A stretch of DNA of 64,000 nt from Effrenium voratum (Eukaryota; Sar; Dinophyceae; Suessiales; Symbiodiniaceae): assembly GCA_963377175.1 (NCBI GenBank), contig CAUJNA010001458.1, forward strand, positions 429,609 to 493,608, given 5' to 3'. The position numbers and the translations under genes were made by a program. Positions within the stretch are counted from its first letter, which is position 1, and every line of letters starts with the position of its first letter. The notes under the pieces are model-generated. The model did not search any database. It was not told the origin of the DNA and worked only from the letters and a program-made list of their open reading frames with translations. Positions 1 through 11,094 of this stretch are shown here, piece by piece.

Positions 1-1540
1 ACATTTCTCGGTGAAGAAACACTTTGGAGAGGATCACATGCTGAGTCCGGGAAATCAGACGGGCCAATAGGTCATGTGCTTTCAAGGAAGTCTGTGATTC
101 ACAAGACAGAAGCCTCTCAACGTCGCCAGCGAGAAAATCAACCAAAAGAGCGTATGCTGGCTGTGAGGGAAAGGGGGAGGAGCCAAGTCAGGTGGGTTTG
201 GCTCAAATTTGTGAAATGGCGGACTCCTTGACTCAAGGGGACCAGCTTTTGTTTCTTCATTTTTTCCCCAAACAAAAAACATGTGTTCATGTTTTTCTTC
301 GCAAACCTCATAGAGCCAACCCCTTGGGAAAAATGATTGGACAAAGGGGGTTGCAACCCGGGAGAAGCAAAGCACTCCATTCTTTGGGGCTTGCTTTTGA
401 AGTGCTCTTTTGTTCTCGGGCTGGCACAATCAACACATCCTAGAATCCCGCCCTCGAGAAGGGGTTGGCGTTTCTGCTGAACCTTCCGTGAGCGTCTATC
501 CTCGACTTGTTTCGGTGTCTCCCTTCGCCTCCAAGTTCTCCCGGACCAAACCGCTTTGCTTGTTAGCCGCTAAGGTAGGTCAACTCTTAAACTCCTGCGT
601 TCACCAAGAAAGTTGTGAAGTTTGAAGTTATCTGAGTCACCCTAACTTAACTCTCAAATAGTCCACAGAACCAAAGCAAAGAACGAACAAGGCGGCCCCG
701 CCAACCTTCACTTACCCGGGCTTTGCTTGGGGTTTGATTCTCTCATTCAGGCAAAGCAATGACTGAAACAACGCTGCCCTTGTGCTTATGTTCAAAACCA
801 AGCAACATATTACCTCCCACCAATTGACATGGAACCTGACGTTCGGGGGCCCTTTTCTGGACCATTTTCTTCTTAAAGGGACCGGGTCCTTGCTTGGTGG
901 GAGGGTACATGCCAAGAACGGTTGGCTCGATCCCGGCCTCTCAGTTGGCAGGAAGCCTAGGACTGGGCTTTGGGGATGAACCGGAAGGGGATTCCCCAAC
1001 AAAGGAAGCAATAAAAGATCGTTTACAGGGGGTCACTCCAAATCTCATTCCCTGAGAAACAGCAAGAACATGGAGACGCAAAGGAAGCACTAAGCCCAAA
1101 AGGGGCATCTATTGATCGCTTCAAGACTCAGGGCTTCCACGACTCGATGGATGTGAATCCTTCCCGTTCATTGAGCGCCTTCCCATATTCCTGGGATAGA
1201 GTTGAACTTCGTTTTCTGGCCACACCACTCTCATTCTCAGAACCGCTTTCAATGGCTGGGAGTGATACGGGAGGCCAAGGTCCTGTTTGGACAGTTGCGA
1301 TGTTGGACTGTAACATAGTTTCCCCGTGTGGGCAATCTCCTGTCGCTATGGGGCTTGTACTCGTGCCTGAATGCCTTCTTTACATTGCTTTCGGCAAAGC
1401 AACTTGTAAATCGTTTTGCAAGCTTTTTCTATCTTCTAGATTCCCTATTCGTCCCAAACTCCAGAATTATACTGCCGAATACTACCCTGCAAGCGACACC
1501 AACGCCTTCCACCAGAACATGAGAAACTTCGCTCAATAAT
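1..1540. other. no supported gene
   Basis: No exon here has both a protein-like frame and good splice borders. A 130-codon plus-strand open frame lies at 1147-1539 and stops two bases before the CTAG element at 1541. Its C-terminal third (NYTAEYYPASDTNAFHQN) looks somewhat protein-like, so an exon is possible, but length alone is expected by chance in 64 kb. Confidence 0.3.
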
Positions 1541-1657
1541 CTAGGTGCTCCAGTGGAGAGGTTAGAACAAGGGTACCCTTTTTTCTGCAGTCCATTTTAG
1601 TAGGGGACCCTCCCAACCAAAAGAAACGGTAAAAGGGCACCTAGCTGGGGGACCTAG
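1541..1657 (-). mobile_element. CTAGGTCC-family TIR element (introner-like MITE), copy 1
   Basis: Non-coding element of 117 bp. It begins CTAGGTGCTCCAGT and ends with the near-inverse AGCTGGGGGACCTAG. The interior shows the family landmarks: an AGAGGTTAGAA block, a run around CTGCAGTCCATTTTAGTAG, then CCCTCCC and a CGGTAAAAGGGCAC block. No clear 4-bp target duplication is left (TAAT on one side, GTAT on the other). Neither flank gives a convincing exon in this copy. Confidence 0.85.
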
Positions 1658-1823
1658 GTATTCAAGGCTGGCATGTCCACACAGTTCAACCTTTCAAGGC
1701 TCACTCAGCGCGTGTGAGCGGATGAGCGGAAAACCCGAGCTCTCGGCTGCAGTCCGAAGTACGGAGGCGCAGGTCCTGCCAGCCATGTTTGTTTGGCCAG
1801 CGACGTGGAAAAAGTCATACCTA

Positions 1824-2023
1824 GAGTCTCCATGACCCTTACAAAACTTGGTTGACGTTGGAAGGGGAGCAACAATTTAAATTTTAGCAGTTAAGTGGGG
1901 ATTTCCCACTAAACCACAATAAGCAAAAATGCGAAATGTTTCCCAACAACAAAGATGAAAATGGGTCCATGACCTCTTAATTTTGGGTAATGACCAACCA
2001 TGTTTTAATCATGGAGACTCCAG
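1824..2023. mobile_element. GAGTCTCCATGACCC-family TIR element, interrupted copy
   Basis: Left end GAGTCTCCATGACCCTTAC and right end with ATCATGGAGACTC form an inverted repeat shared with the compact copy at 6654-6743. The body is split by an unrelated repeat at 1848-1952 that also occurs alone at 42604-42708, so this is an element-in-element insertion. Confidence 0.7.
1848..1952 (+). repeat. dispersed 105-bp repeat nested in a TIR element
   Basis: Shares with 42604-42708 the blocks TTGGAAGGGGAGCAA, AGCAGTTAAGTGGGGATTTC and CCACTAAACCACAATAAGCA and ends CAACAACAA. The second copy has no GAGTCTCC flanks, which shows that this piece moved independently into the element at 1824-2023. Confidence 0.75.
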
Positions 2024-2115
2024 GTAGGGGTGGCTCGGCTTGTTGCTGGGATTCGGAACCCCCCCACCGCAAAACGCAGAGAGACAGAAAAAAGGGGTAC
2101 CCTCAAAAAAAAAGA

Positions 2116-2173
2116 CAGACCTTCTTAAATTCGGGCACAACGAAACAAGCCAGACCTTCTTAAATTCGGGCAC
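2116..2173. repeat. 35-bp direct duplication
   Basis: The block CAGACCTTCTTAAATTCGGG occurs twice, 35 bp apart, with a short CAACGAAACAAGC spacer. It looks like a local slippage or unequal-exchange duplication with no coding content. Confidence 0.85.
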
Positions 2174-2651
2174 TCCCCAAGATGGTAGCACCGTCTTTCC
2201 TCTTGCTTTCCCTTTTCAAACCACGCACAAAAAGGGGTACCAACTCCAAACAAAGGACAGACATGCAAATCGGCTTTGAAAGGCGCGGCCGCAAAATCGG
2301 AGATGCCAGTTGCCCTGGGAAAGGCTTGCATCATCTGTCTGGAAGCCAAGTCTTATGCCTTTCCCGGAGCACAAAGGAGGCTTTCAGGGCTGGCATAAAG
2401 CATGATCTGAGCACTTTCGTCCAATCTGGTTCGTGCGCAACGTCTGCACCCTCGAGAGCCGAGGCAGACACGCAAAGAATGACCCCGCGATCCAAAGCGG
2501 CAACAAGCCACCTCTGAAAGAGCACTTGCGACAAGTTGCATGACAGCCTTGCCAGAGTCGGATAAACTAGCAAACTCGAATCATCCACACAAGGCACCCT
2601 TGGATATACGCGTCAAAGTGCACAGATAGAAGTTCCGAGCCAGCCGTTAAC

Positions 2652-2753
2652 TTAGGTTCGCAACGCCGGCCTGCACCGGCATGTGCAGGAGGATGTAGGC
2701 TGGCACGGACGCCCGAAGTGAAGGAAACCGCCAGCTAAGCCCACGACCCGAAC
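2652..2753 (-). CDS. candidate exon, unknown protein
   Basis: Minus-strand GC-rich island after a GTGGAGTTCAG| acceptor. Two frames are open to a stop: one containing RGLSWRFPSLRASVPAYILL, the other starting VRVVGLAGGFLHFGRPC. Either could be a terminal exon; no known domain is recognised. The open frame of the first continues upstream to about position 3000 (117 codons), so the exon could be longer. The strand agrees with the next island at 3186-3292. Confidence 0.35.
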   Translation of the reverse strand, partial: VRVVGLAGGFLHFGRPCQPTSSCTCRCRPALRT

Positions 2754-3185
2754 CTGAACTCCACTCTATTTTCTGTTTCAATACCTGTGAGCAAAGTTCA
2801 TGTTTAACTTGCTGGTGCGGTAGGCAGGGAATGAGAATTGGAATGACCTCGAGAAAAACCAACCCTTGTGGTGTCCTTAAGGGAATCCCCTGGCATTCCC
2901 TCATTCCCTGCTGAGCAGCAGCAAGACAAGTCCAAACTTTCGGTGGGGCTATGGTCGTGGTTCTCTCAACGGCAATCCTCATGATGCACAAAAATAACAT
3001 GAACTGATAACCATCCCCCCGGAGAAAAAGGGTCTGTTAACAAGGGCACATATATGTGCGCCTTTTCTGATTTTGAGGGTGCCTTGTCTTTGCTGGTTCT
3101 ACATGGAAACCAAGAGGGAAACCAATTTGGGGGTCTCCCGGAGAAAAAAAAAGGGAAAAAAGAAACGAACAACAACATGCTGAAC

Positions 3186-3292
3186 TTGCAGGCGAACTTC
3201 CCAAGCTTGGCCAGCTGCACCGGCGCAGCAACACACCTCGTCCTGCACGGAGCACACCACTTCTGTCACGTTCCTGCCGAACGGCCGCTCAG
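3186..3292 (-). CDS. candidate internal exon, Cys-rich segment
   Basis: Acceptor GGGCTTCAG| at 3293 and donor CTGCAA|GTTCAG at 3185 enclose 107 bp that read ...FGRNVTEVVCSVQDEVCCC and then AGAAGQAWEVRLQ. It starts with two bases of a split codon and ends in phase 0. The acidic/valine pattern followed by Cys-Cys-Cys reads like real protein and the other two minus frames are poorer. No domain can be named. A neighbouring terminal exon at 2652-2753 may belong to the same gene. Confidence 0.45.
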
Positions 3293-3350
3293 CTGAAGCC
3301 CTAGCCTTCGGCTCTTTGGAACATGGCCATGGGTCAAAAGCTCGGTTACC

Positions 3351-3415
3351 CCCCAGTGAACATCCCAATTTCCACTAAAATACACTAAAATGGGTGGTAC
3401 CTACCCCAAAATGGT
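3351..3415 (+). repeat. CCCCAGTGAACATCCC dispersed repeat, copy 1
   Basis: Short element running from CCCCAGTGAACATCCC through ACTAAAATACACTAAAATGG to CTACCCCAAAATGG. The same ordered blocks occur at 30868-30935 and 50664-50716, all in the same orientation. Ends are not well defined; a TGGGTCAAAA motif lies just to the left. Confidence 0.7.
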
Positions 3416-3762
3416 CCCCTGAAGTGTGCCATGGCTCAGTCTTTGGATTCTTGCTTGGCACCTTCGCAAAGAAATTGGGCGACTGCGCCAGCTTTTTGTG
3501 TGGCAAAACCCACGACCAGTGAAGGTGTGACATGAAAAAAATATGTCACTCCAGACCAATAGCTTCTACGAAAAAACCAAGGGGTAACCTTTAGCCTCTA
3601 CAGACCAATAGTTCTACAAAACCTTTAGCCTCTCATTTTCTGACAGGTTCCGGCTTTGGTTCCGGCGCATGGCATCCAGGAAGCTCTTCGAACGAAAACA
3701 CGTACCCTTCCTTTCACTAACATGGCACCTGCCCCAGGGTAGCTGGAAGATAACAATCCTAC

Positions 3763-3848
3763 TAGTACCTATTTTTCCGCTCTTGGTATCTATTTTGTCC
3801 GCTTTCAGTATCTATTTTTTCCTCTTAGTATCTATGTTTCCTCTTTGA
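3763..3848 (+). repeat. four-copy ~22-bp minisatellite
   Basis: Four imperfect units of the form TAGTATCTATTTTTCCGCTC with small changes (GTACC, GGTATC, AGTATC, AGTATC). Upstream at 3553-3636 a second local duplication repeats CAGACCAATAG and CCTTTAGCCTCT. Confidence 0.8.
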
Positions 3849-4790
3849 GGGACCCACTGTCATGTGCCATGTTCGTGGGAGGAAGGGTACTGTATATCAC
3901 AGGGCCAAAGGGTCAGCCAGCTTCAACCCAAACGCTGAATTTGCCTCATGCAAATGGAATGCGGCCCATCCTGCCACAGTTTTCACGCATGCCGTCTCGC
4001 CAACCATTTTGGACACTGTCACTTGGGATGATGGTCTCAAGGGTACAAGCTGACGATACTGCCGTTTGTCCTTTTCAAGGGACCTATTTTGTTAAAACCA
4101 CACACACACAAAATATAAGGAGACATGGGGCTATTGATTAGCCAAAACGGATGGAACAAGCGCAAAAGGGAACTCCCTTGACCAGTGCAGTACCTGAAGG
4201 TAGATTCTCGAAGTGTTCGGTTCCGCTCGCCCCGCCTGTTGGGAACGTCCCTCAGTGCGTTGATGCAAAAGAACTCTTCTGGCCTTGGTCATCGTGGTGG
4301 CAAAAGGGTCCTTCAGAGGTGCTACATCGCCAGGTTGGTTCACATGTCGATGGTTGCTGGGTGGTTGCTTGGTGGTGATCGTGGGTATTGGTGATGGTAA
4401 GTACGTGCCATCGTCGTCGGCATTCGCCGGCATTGCTGCCCCTGCTGCTTTGTGTTGCACAATCGACAGGCAAACCAGCAAAAGGCATGCCGAAGCAGCC
4501 CAGCTCGCACGTCATGTGGGCAGGTCCGCTCGGAGTGGTTGGCGTCATTCGGATTTTGTGAAGGAAGAGGATACTTGAACAGATACACTGAGACATGCCC
4601 ATATCACAAAATGTCGAATGAGGCTATATGGCTCAGAGCACAATGGCATACGGCTGCTGAGGCTGGCGCGTGTCCGTAAAAGGCGACCTTGGGCACAGCC
4701 GGGTGCGGCAGCGTGCATTGCGGGAAATACACCAAATGAATTTGATCTCTTCCGCATTCCAACTGCGTCCTTGCCCAGTTCGTCCTAGAC
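3849..4790. other. exon-like but unresolved stretch
   Basis: An island at about 4205-4335 is open in both plus frames and one minus frame (plus reading RSPRLLGTSLSALMQKNSSG before a CGCCAG|GTTGGT donor; minus reading DVAPLKDPFATTMTKARRVL). I cannot choose a strand. The rest of this stretch shows nothing recognisable. Confidence 0.25.
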
Positions 4791-4890
4791 ATAGGTGTCC
4801 TTTTGGTCAAATCGATGGTTTCCCTGGTCAATGTGGCGTAAAACCCACCTAAATCTGCGGAAGCCATCTATTTTCATACAACATCACCGA
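4791..4890. mobile_element. ATAGGTGTCCTTTT-family TIR element, degenerate copy
   Basis: Left end ATAGGTGTCCTTTTGGTCAA plus the internal GGTTTCCCTGGTCAATG block match copies at 25454, 30135 and 48754. The expected right end AAAAGGACACC is missing, so this copy is truncated or badly decayed. Confidence 0.6.
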
Positions 4891-5259
4891 TCAAACAAGT
4901 TGACCAACGGTCCTCCCATTTAGCTCGAAAGGATGGGCCCTTTGGCCAACCCCGATTAGAACTTTCTCTCACTTCCATTTGCTCCTTTCGCCTGGACAAA
5001 TCACACATATGCCCAGCAAATGCTCTTTTACACCAAAAAGTGAAAATACACAAAACATTCTTAAGCAAATGGAGGCTGAAGAAATCCTTGAGAGAAACTC
5101 TCCAGCTTGCTTTTATCGAGACGGAGACATTTGCCGGCAAGCGCTTCTGCGAGGGCCCAATAAAAGAAATGGAATGATCATCCGATGTGTTGTTCTTTCT
5201 GCATGAAAGTGCTTTAAGAATGCCTGTACTCATTTGTTGGGCTGAGATTCGAATACGTA

Positions 5260-5620
5260 TGTCAATTTTGAGTCCTATTCAAATTCTAAAATTATAATTA
5301 CTGATTTTATTATCATGGTAGTGCTGGAGCGAGGTAGCCTCACATTCTTGGATCATTGGAATATATTTATCAACTTCTTCTCGATTTCTCATTGAGTTTA
5401 CTCATCATAATTTAGTAAGGAAATACTATAATTAATATGTTCGTGTCAAAACAACATGTTAATCAGCAATATTCCATTTCGAAAACTAAATTCTACACAG
5501 GAGATCCTTTCCAATAGAATTTGCTTTACAAATCTATGTCCACACAATGAACCGGCTCTGTTCCTTTCCAATAGAAATGTCTTACGATCAGTCAACGTGT
5601 CAGCACAATGATCGAGCACC
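5260..5620. repeat. AT-rich dispersed repeat
   Basis: A low-GC block with motifs CCTTTCCAATAGAA (twice, about 50 bp apart), TTTAGTAAGGAAATACT and ATATATTTATCAA. The same motifs in the same order fill 63240-64000. No coding frame is seen. Its base composition is sharply different from the GC-rich neighbours. Confidence 0.7.
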
Positions 5621-6013
5621 ACCAGCAAGCACCTCCCAAATGCGTCTCCAGCATCACCTGACCTGTATCAGCTCCGCAAATTTTATTCCAGACTTGACCC
5701 ACCCCCCACCCCTACTATTTTGACCCAAAGTCTGTCGCAAAAGTTGTTTTCAGTCATTCAATGTCAAAACCTGGAATAGGGCATCCCCTGAGAGAAGCTT
5801 CAGCATTGTGAGCTCGTTGCCTCCAGGCAAAAATACGCAGATCAAATATACGCGCGGGACCCTGCCCTTGCCGCCGTCTCAACGAAATCGAATCCAAGAC
5901 CCTTTTGCCTCCGAGCACCCCAACGTCCGCTTCCTGGCGAGCAAGAAAGCCTGGCGCATGCGAAGCACGCGAGGAGAGATGGTGGGAGTCAGGCTCGTTC
6001 AAGAGCCACATAG

Positions 6014-6110
6014 GTATGGGTCAGAACGAAACCACCAGGGGACCGCAGGTCTTAGTCCATGTTTCCATTTAGCAGGGTTCCATTTTTGGGTACCTATTTT
6101 TGACCCACAG
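6014..6110 (+). mobile_element. GGGTCAAAA-family TIR element (introner-like), copy 1
   Basis: Starts GTATGGGTCAGAACG directly after an AG and ends TATTTTTGACCCACAG, so it is itself a 97-bp GT...AG segment. It is flanked by a 9-bp direct repeat GCCACATAG / GCCACATGG. An open plus frame (5808-6281) runs into and through it, with KTQ-type basic sequence upstream, but the minus strand upstream (GFLARQEADVGVLGGKRVLD) is at least as protein-like, so its role as an intron is not settled here. Confidence 0.75.
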
Positions 6111-6653
6111 CCACATGGGAAGGGACCTTCCAATTGTCGACAACATAGTGGCTTGAGTGATTGGCTCCAGAAAGGTCCCCAAACGGGGGGATCTTTCTGG
6201 AATGTTGCGCCGAACATACCCAGAACAGCCCATCTTGCCAATATTCCAGGCGATCTAAAATGGAAGCCAATGCCACTTTAATGACATTAAAACAAAAGGG
6301 AACCTTTGCAATTGGGAAACCAAACTGCAAAACCGAGACGGAAAAGACAGGATTCAGGATTGCCCATTCATTTACTAATCCAGCCAAGACGCCCGCAGAC
6401 CGCCCACCCGCCCCCCCCTCCTTCTGCGGATGGAAGATGTTCCTCAGTTGGGTGGAATCTGGAAGGTTCTGGTTGCCGAACTTGTCGTCTGGCATTTTCA
6501 AACCCAAGAATTGGAGCATCTGGGAGAAACGCTTTTTGTTCAGATTGAACTACGGGTCCAAGGCGGGAGCAAGCTTCAGCGAGGTCGTTCTGGCCTGTAC
6601 CCAAACCTGTGGCCTGCGTGGCGATCGAATTCCTAGGGGCTGATTCCCCGTTC

Positions 6654-6743
6654 TGGAGTCTCCATGACCCTAACAAAAATGGGGGTCATTCACCATAATC
6701 ATGGGGGTCATGGACGCATTTTTAAAGGGTCATGGAGACTCCA
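6654..6743. mobile_element. GAGTCTCCATGACCC-family TIR element, compact copy
   Basis: Perfect 18-bp inverted repeat: TGGAGTCTCCATGACCCT at the left and its exact complement at the right end, around a 54-bp centre with two further GGGGGTCAT half-sites. It is bracketed by a 14-bp near-direct repeat, TAGGGGCTGATTCC at 6634 and TAGGGGTTGATTCC at 6746. Confidence 0.85.
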
Positions 6744-7263
6744 GGTAGGGGTTGATTCCAACCATTCTTTTCAACCATCGTTCTTTCAATAACCGGATCC
6801 GTTTCCTTGGGTTTCTGGAGGTTTAGCAAGAAGGATCCCTGGAAAGAACGGAAATGGAAGGTACAGCAACTGGGAATGGCGGCACTCGGAAGCTCCGCAA
6901 TATAAAACCTGCCCACTGACAAGGCGCGAGCGCCCCCCATAAAGAAACAAGCCACGTGGTTTCACATCAACATGTACTAGAAGCTTGTTTAACATGGGTA
7001 GGTCGATCCGCTACTGGATTCTCAAAAAACATAGACATCATTGAAGCAGCGCCCACAACACATTGATCCCATAGATGGTTGCAAAGGGCTTGACAGGGCT
7101 ATTCCCATGCAGCCAAGTAGAAGAACTCCAACAAACGTGGCCCAAGCCCTTTTTGCGTGACAACTTCGATGGAAAGGAGGGCTCTGTTTTGGTTGCGTGC
7201 AAGAGTTCTGGCAACGGGGAAAAAACTCTAGCTCGGCACCTCCCGAGAAGGTTGCTTTCGGCA

Positions 7264-7326
7264 GTTGGGATTGTGTTGGCTCAAGATTGGACATATTCTT
7301 CCAAGGGGGTTGGGATTGTGTTGGCT
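7264..7326 (+). repeat. 45-bp tandem duplication
   Basis: GTTGGGATTGTGTTGGCT is repeated 45 bp apart. The first copy continues CAAG, making a TTGGCTCAAG string that partly resembles the end of a dinoflagellate spliced leader, but the second copy reads TTAAC and the preceding bases do not fit. Confidence 0.8.
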
Positions 7327-7535
7327 TAACAACCTTAAAGATGACAGGCCAGCCACGTATACATAGTTGTTGATTTTTTTTTTTGAGAAAAAAAGGTTTT
7401 CCTTTACACAAGCAAACAAAACAACAGCCACGATTGGAGGTGTGATATGTGCCATGATACATGCATGTCTGTGTCTAGCATACTAGAAGGACCGGCAGCG
7501 CGTTTGTTGGAAGTTTCAGACTATAAGAACTAAAG

Positions 7536-7803
7536 TTGTCTTGCTCCTTCTTTTGTCCTCTTTATCTTTCTCATGTTCTTTCTCTTGCTCTTTCTATCCT
7601 CTTTCCTTCCAGTTCTCTCGCTCTCTCTCTCTCTCTTTTCTCTTTGTGCTATTATTTTCCTCTTTCACAGTCTCCTTCTGTTTCCGTCTCTCTTCTATAT
7701 CTTTCTCTTTTTGTTTTCCATCTGTCTATTTATCTATCCATCTATCTATGTACCTATCTATATGTCCATTGCGTTTCTACCAGCCTATCTACCTATGAAT
7801 CTA

Positions 7804-7835
<32 letters not shown>

Positions 7836-7980
7836 CTTACCTATCTATCTATCTATCTACCTACCTATCTATCTATCTATCTATTATCGTCTCACTTTCT
7901 ATCTGTGTGCTCTCAGTTTCTATCTAACTCTCTTTGTATCCATCTATCTGCCACTACCTACCCAATCTAAACCAATCTAA
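7536..7980 (+). repeat. pyrimidine-rich and (CTAT/CTGT)n microsatellite
   Basis: First a CT-rich tract (to about 7700), then tetranucleotide runs of CTAT and CTGT with interspersed CTAC. Long open frames here contain only S, L, F, Y and C from the repeat itself and are not genes. A second CT-rich tract follows at 8200-8340. Confidence 0.95.
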
Positions 7981-8854
7981 CCTCACCTAATCTACGTTTC
8001 TAGCTAGCTACCTATCTATCCGTCGCGCGTCCGTGCCAATTGGCCCGGCGCCGAGCCCGGCGCCCACCCGTTGCGAACCCCCGAAAAAAAGAGAGAACGG
8101 CCTCGGGGTGCGCTTGCCACATCGCGAAACACGGCGCTGACTTTGAGCACCTTCTATCCCCAAGTGCTGCACCTGTCCAATCTGAACTCTTGTCACCTCT
8201 TCTCTTTGCTTCTCTTTTCTTCTGTGCTCTCCTCCTCTCCTTTCTTATCTTCCTTTCTCTTCTCCTTCCGCTCATATCTATTTTTCCTGACAGCCTCTTC
8301 TTCTCTTCTTTTCTCTTCTCCTTCCGCTCTCAGCTACTTTCAAACGACAGCTAGCCTTCACTGGGCGCCAGTGCTACGGACGTTTCTTCTAATCTGCCTT
8401 TACTCATATGTATGTATATGCGTATCGTATTATTGTAACCTATTGACTGCACTATTTCTAGCCACTAGCAAACATCTACAATGCATCGTAACTTGAGGCA
8501 AATGTTCTGCCGCTTTGGTTCTGAATGCGGCCACGCAGCGTGTATCGAGGCTGAATGCTGACCAGCATGTTGTCCGCCTCGAGTGCGCCCAGCTGGACCG
8601 GATGACGTATGACATTGGGAAAACGGACGAAAGTGGAAAAGGCCTTTTCAGGATGACAGCGGTTCGTCCAGACATTTTCTTTCAGATTACTTTAAGTTGA
8701 AACGAGTGTCGCAGCCGGCTTCCTGGCTTAACCTGCTTCGATCTGTTTGAAGCAAGTGACTTTCTTGGCGGTTTATTCCCGTGCGTGAAATATAAAACAG
8801 ACTAGAATTAGGCCACCAGCTCCCTCCAAAACCAACGAGGCAAACACACGGAAG

Positions 8855-9210
8855 ATGAACAAACAGCCCATATACCACTCCCTTCCTGCATGGATTGGCC
8901 AAAAAGGTCGTAACTCTCTTGCCCCTCAAAGGATCCCAAGTACGAAGTCCAGGAACTCAGCTCCAATCTGCCAGGCCACCCCCAGCCCGGCGGCCCGGCC
9001 CCGTGAAGCCTTTGAAAGCCAAACTGGGCTGTCCGACACTGGCGCTGGTGAAGCGAGGGCCCAGCACATCCTGGGCGTGGAGTATGGTGAAAGCCCAGTG
9101 GGAGCGTCGGCTTTTGAACTTTTGGGTCGAGCCAACAGCATCTTGCCACACAAAATCATGTTTGGAGGTTCCTCGAATTGAGTCTTGATCAGCTGTTTGG
9201 TACTCTGCAA
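8855..9210. other. exon-like island open in several frames
   Basis: This GC-rich 350-bp island has few stops in any frame. The best plus reading contains ARAQHILGVEYGESPVGASA and ends at a stop near 9181; a minus reading contains KFKSRRSHWAFTILHAQDVL. It is probably coding in one of them. No domain is recognised. Confidence 0.35.
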
Positions 9211-9806
9211 AACGATACACCCTGTTTATCGTAAACAGGACAGCGGCCTGGAATCAAGATCCAAAACTCAGAGGGAGCCTGATGACGCCATCTCCCGCGG
9301 GTAACGCGGTGCCTGCTTGTTCTGTGTTTTTTCTCAGCAAATTCCAACTCTCAGTTGCCGTTTTGTGCACTCCCAGCATCAAATTCGATATCTTCACTTG
9401 GACTGTTTCAAGCATTTGAAGCCAGCACTTGTACACGTTCCATTCACTGCAAAGAGCCGCGAATCCAGAATAGGCGCCAAGCCCAGCAACCCATGTCTCC
9501 TGTGTCCGAGGGTTTTTCCCTTTCCCGCTGTAAACACAGGCCTCTGACCAAATGATGATTCAACTCAACAGATCTGTGTTGTATAGTATTTTCTTGCTGA
9601 AACGGTTGGTGTCCCTTTGATCTCCTGCAATAAGAGCCAGTAACAAAAGGCACACATGGGTTTGTTTTTGCCACTGGGAATCACATGGAGCGGCTTCTTT
9701 CACCCTATTCCACAAACAACAGCGATGTTGGATCACTGGATCGGCTGGGATTTGCATCGCGCCTTCACGTTGATCAAAAGGGAGTAGGCGGCCTTGCGCA
9801 CGCTGG

Positions 9807-9905
9807 GTGCAACTGGAAAAACAATTAGACCGCCAGGGGACCAGGTTTTAGTCCATCTTTCCATGTACCAGGTTCCTTTTTGGGCACCTAATTTTTGACC
9901 CACAG
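9807..9905 (+). mobile_element. GGGTCAAAA-family TIR element, diverged copy
   Basis: Matches the family core (CAGGGGACCAGGTTTTAGTC, CCATGTACCAGGTTCC) and ends ATTTTTGACCCACAG like the other copies. The left inverted repeat has decayed to GTGCAACTGGAAAAA. Confidence 0.7.
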
Positions 9906-10093
9906 CCAAATCGATTCAAACAACAACGACTGCCAAGTGGCACCTGTTGCGTGAAAAAATGGGACGCGAGCTTCTCGATTCACGCGCTAGGTGACATCTT
10001 CCCGCTCGAATCTCGAGCTGTGGATTTCAGATGAAACTCCACTGGTTGGCCTCGCTTTAAGTTTCGAGCGTCAGGCTCAAACAGTTTGAAGTC

Positions 10094-10602
10094 GTGTTGC
10101 CGTTGGTCACACCACTCCGTTGCCAAATAGCATCCCCCAAGAGAGCTCTCCAAATCCGGGCCCTCCATATCCCTATGAAGGGACGCAAGAACAACATGTC
10201 GTCATTGAAGGCCACCTGGCTCGGAGCGGGAGTCCCTTCGGTGAGCAATACGTTTCCTCCCCAACAGGCAACTCCCCTCCGGGATCTTCCGCCGCCGGAA
10301 TGGGTCAGTCCAAGGATGGCATAGGACAACTCGGGAGGATGACACTGTCTTCTCCTGAAATAGAAGAACTTCTGTGGAGTGACGCTATGTTTGGTTCAAT
10401 TTCTTGGACTCCGATACAGCGGATATGTTCAGTTGTGAAGGGGGTGTGCTATTCCAAGGGAGGACAACAGCTCGCAAATGGTCAACCAACAGGCTCTCCA
10501 TATCTTTCTTCCAACATCAAACCACCAAAAGGCCCCTCTCTCCGAGGAAATGGCCCCGGTGGCGTCAAAACAAACTTTCTTGTCCACATGGAACCTGACT
10601 GA
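10094..10602 (+). other. long open block, possible exon(s)
   Basis: A plus-strand frame of 160 codons ends at 10602 and contains PYEGTQEQHVVIEGHLARSG and SPEIEELLWSDAMFG. A second plus frame and a minus frame are also open over 10094-10330. The codon pattern is not decisive. Just after it, GTCCACATGGAACC and GGTTCCATGTAAGTGGAC form an imperfect inverted repeat. Confidence 0.3.
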
Positions 10603-10885
10603 AATTTGCGGTGGGTTCCATGTAAGTGGACGTGAGGGTACCCCATAAGGAGCCACTGACCTAGGAATTGTCTGGGATCCCGGCGGCTTCTTGCGGGGGG
10701 TTCTGGCTGATGGCCAGCAGGGTGCGGGGAAAGCTGCCTGCCTCGTGTCGTCTCTCGTGTTCGGCCGAACGCCCAGGCATAAAATAATTTGGTGTGGCTT
10801 TTTTAGGGAATCCACCCCCCAAAAAAATGGTGGTTGTTTTAAACCAACCCCACAAAGGGTACCCTCAAAAAACAACATTTCTAGA

Positions 10886-11000
10886 GATCATCCCTCCCTC
10901 CTTCCCTTCCGCCCTTCCTCCCTGCCTCCCTTCCTTCCTTCCTCCCTTCCTTCCTTCCTCCCTTCCTCCCTCCCTTCCTCCTCCCTTCCTCCCTTCCTCC
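10886..11000 (+). repeat. (CCCTTCCT)n polypyrimidine tract
   Basis: Uninterrupted pyrimidines with tetra- and pentanucleotide periodicity (CCTT, CCTCC). It is separated from the larger tract at 11095 by about 95 bp of ordinary sequence. Confidence 0.95.
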
Positions 11001-11094
11001 TGCTGAAACGAGGGCATTTTTCACCTCCACACCTTCGATTGACCCTGGCAGCAGGATCTTTGTGGCAGCAAAATGCCTAAAGCATTATGCAAGC

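Noticed and set aside
7264..7285. TTGGCTCAAG as a relic of the dinoflagellate spliced leader
   Set aside because: Only ten bases match, the upstream CCGTAGCCATT part is absent, and the string lies in a local duplication whose other copy differs.
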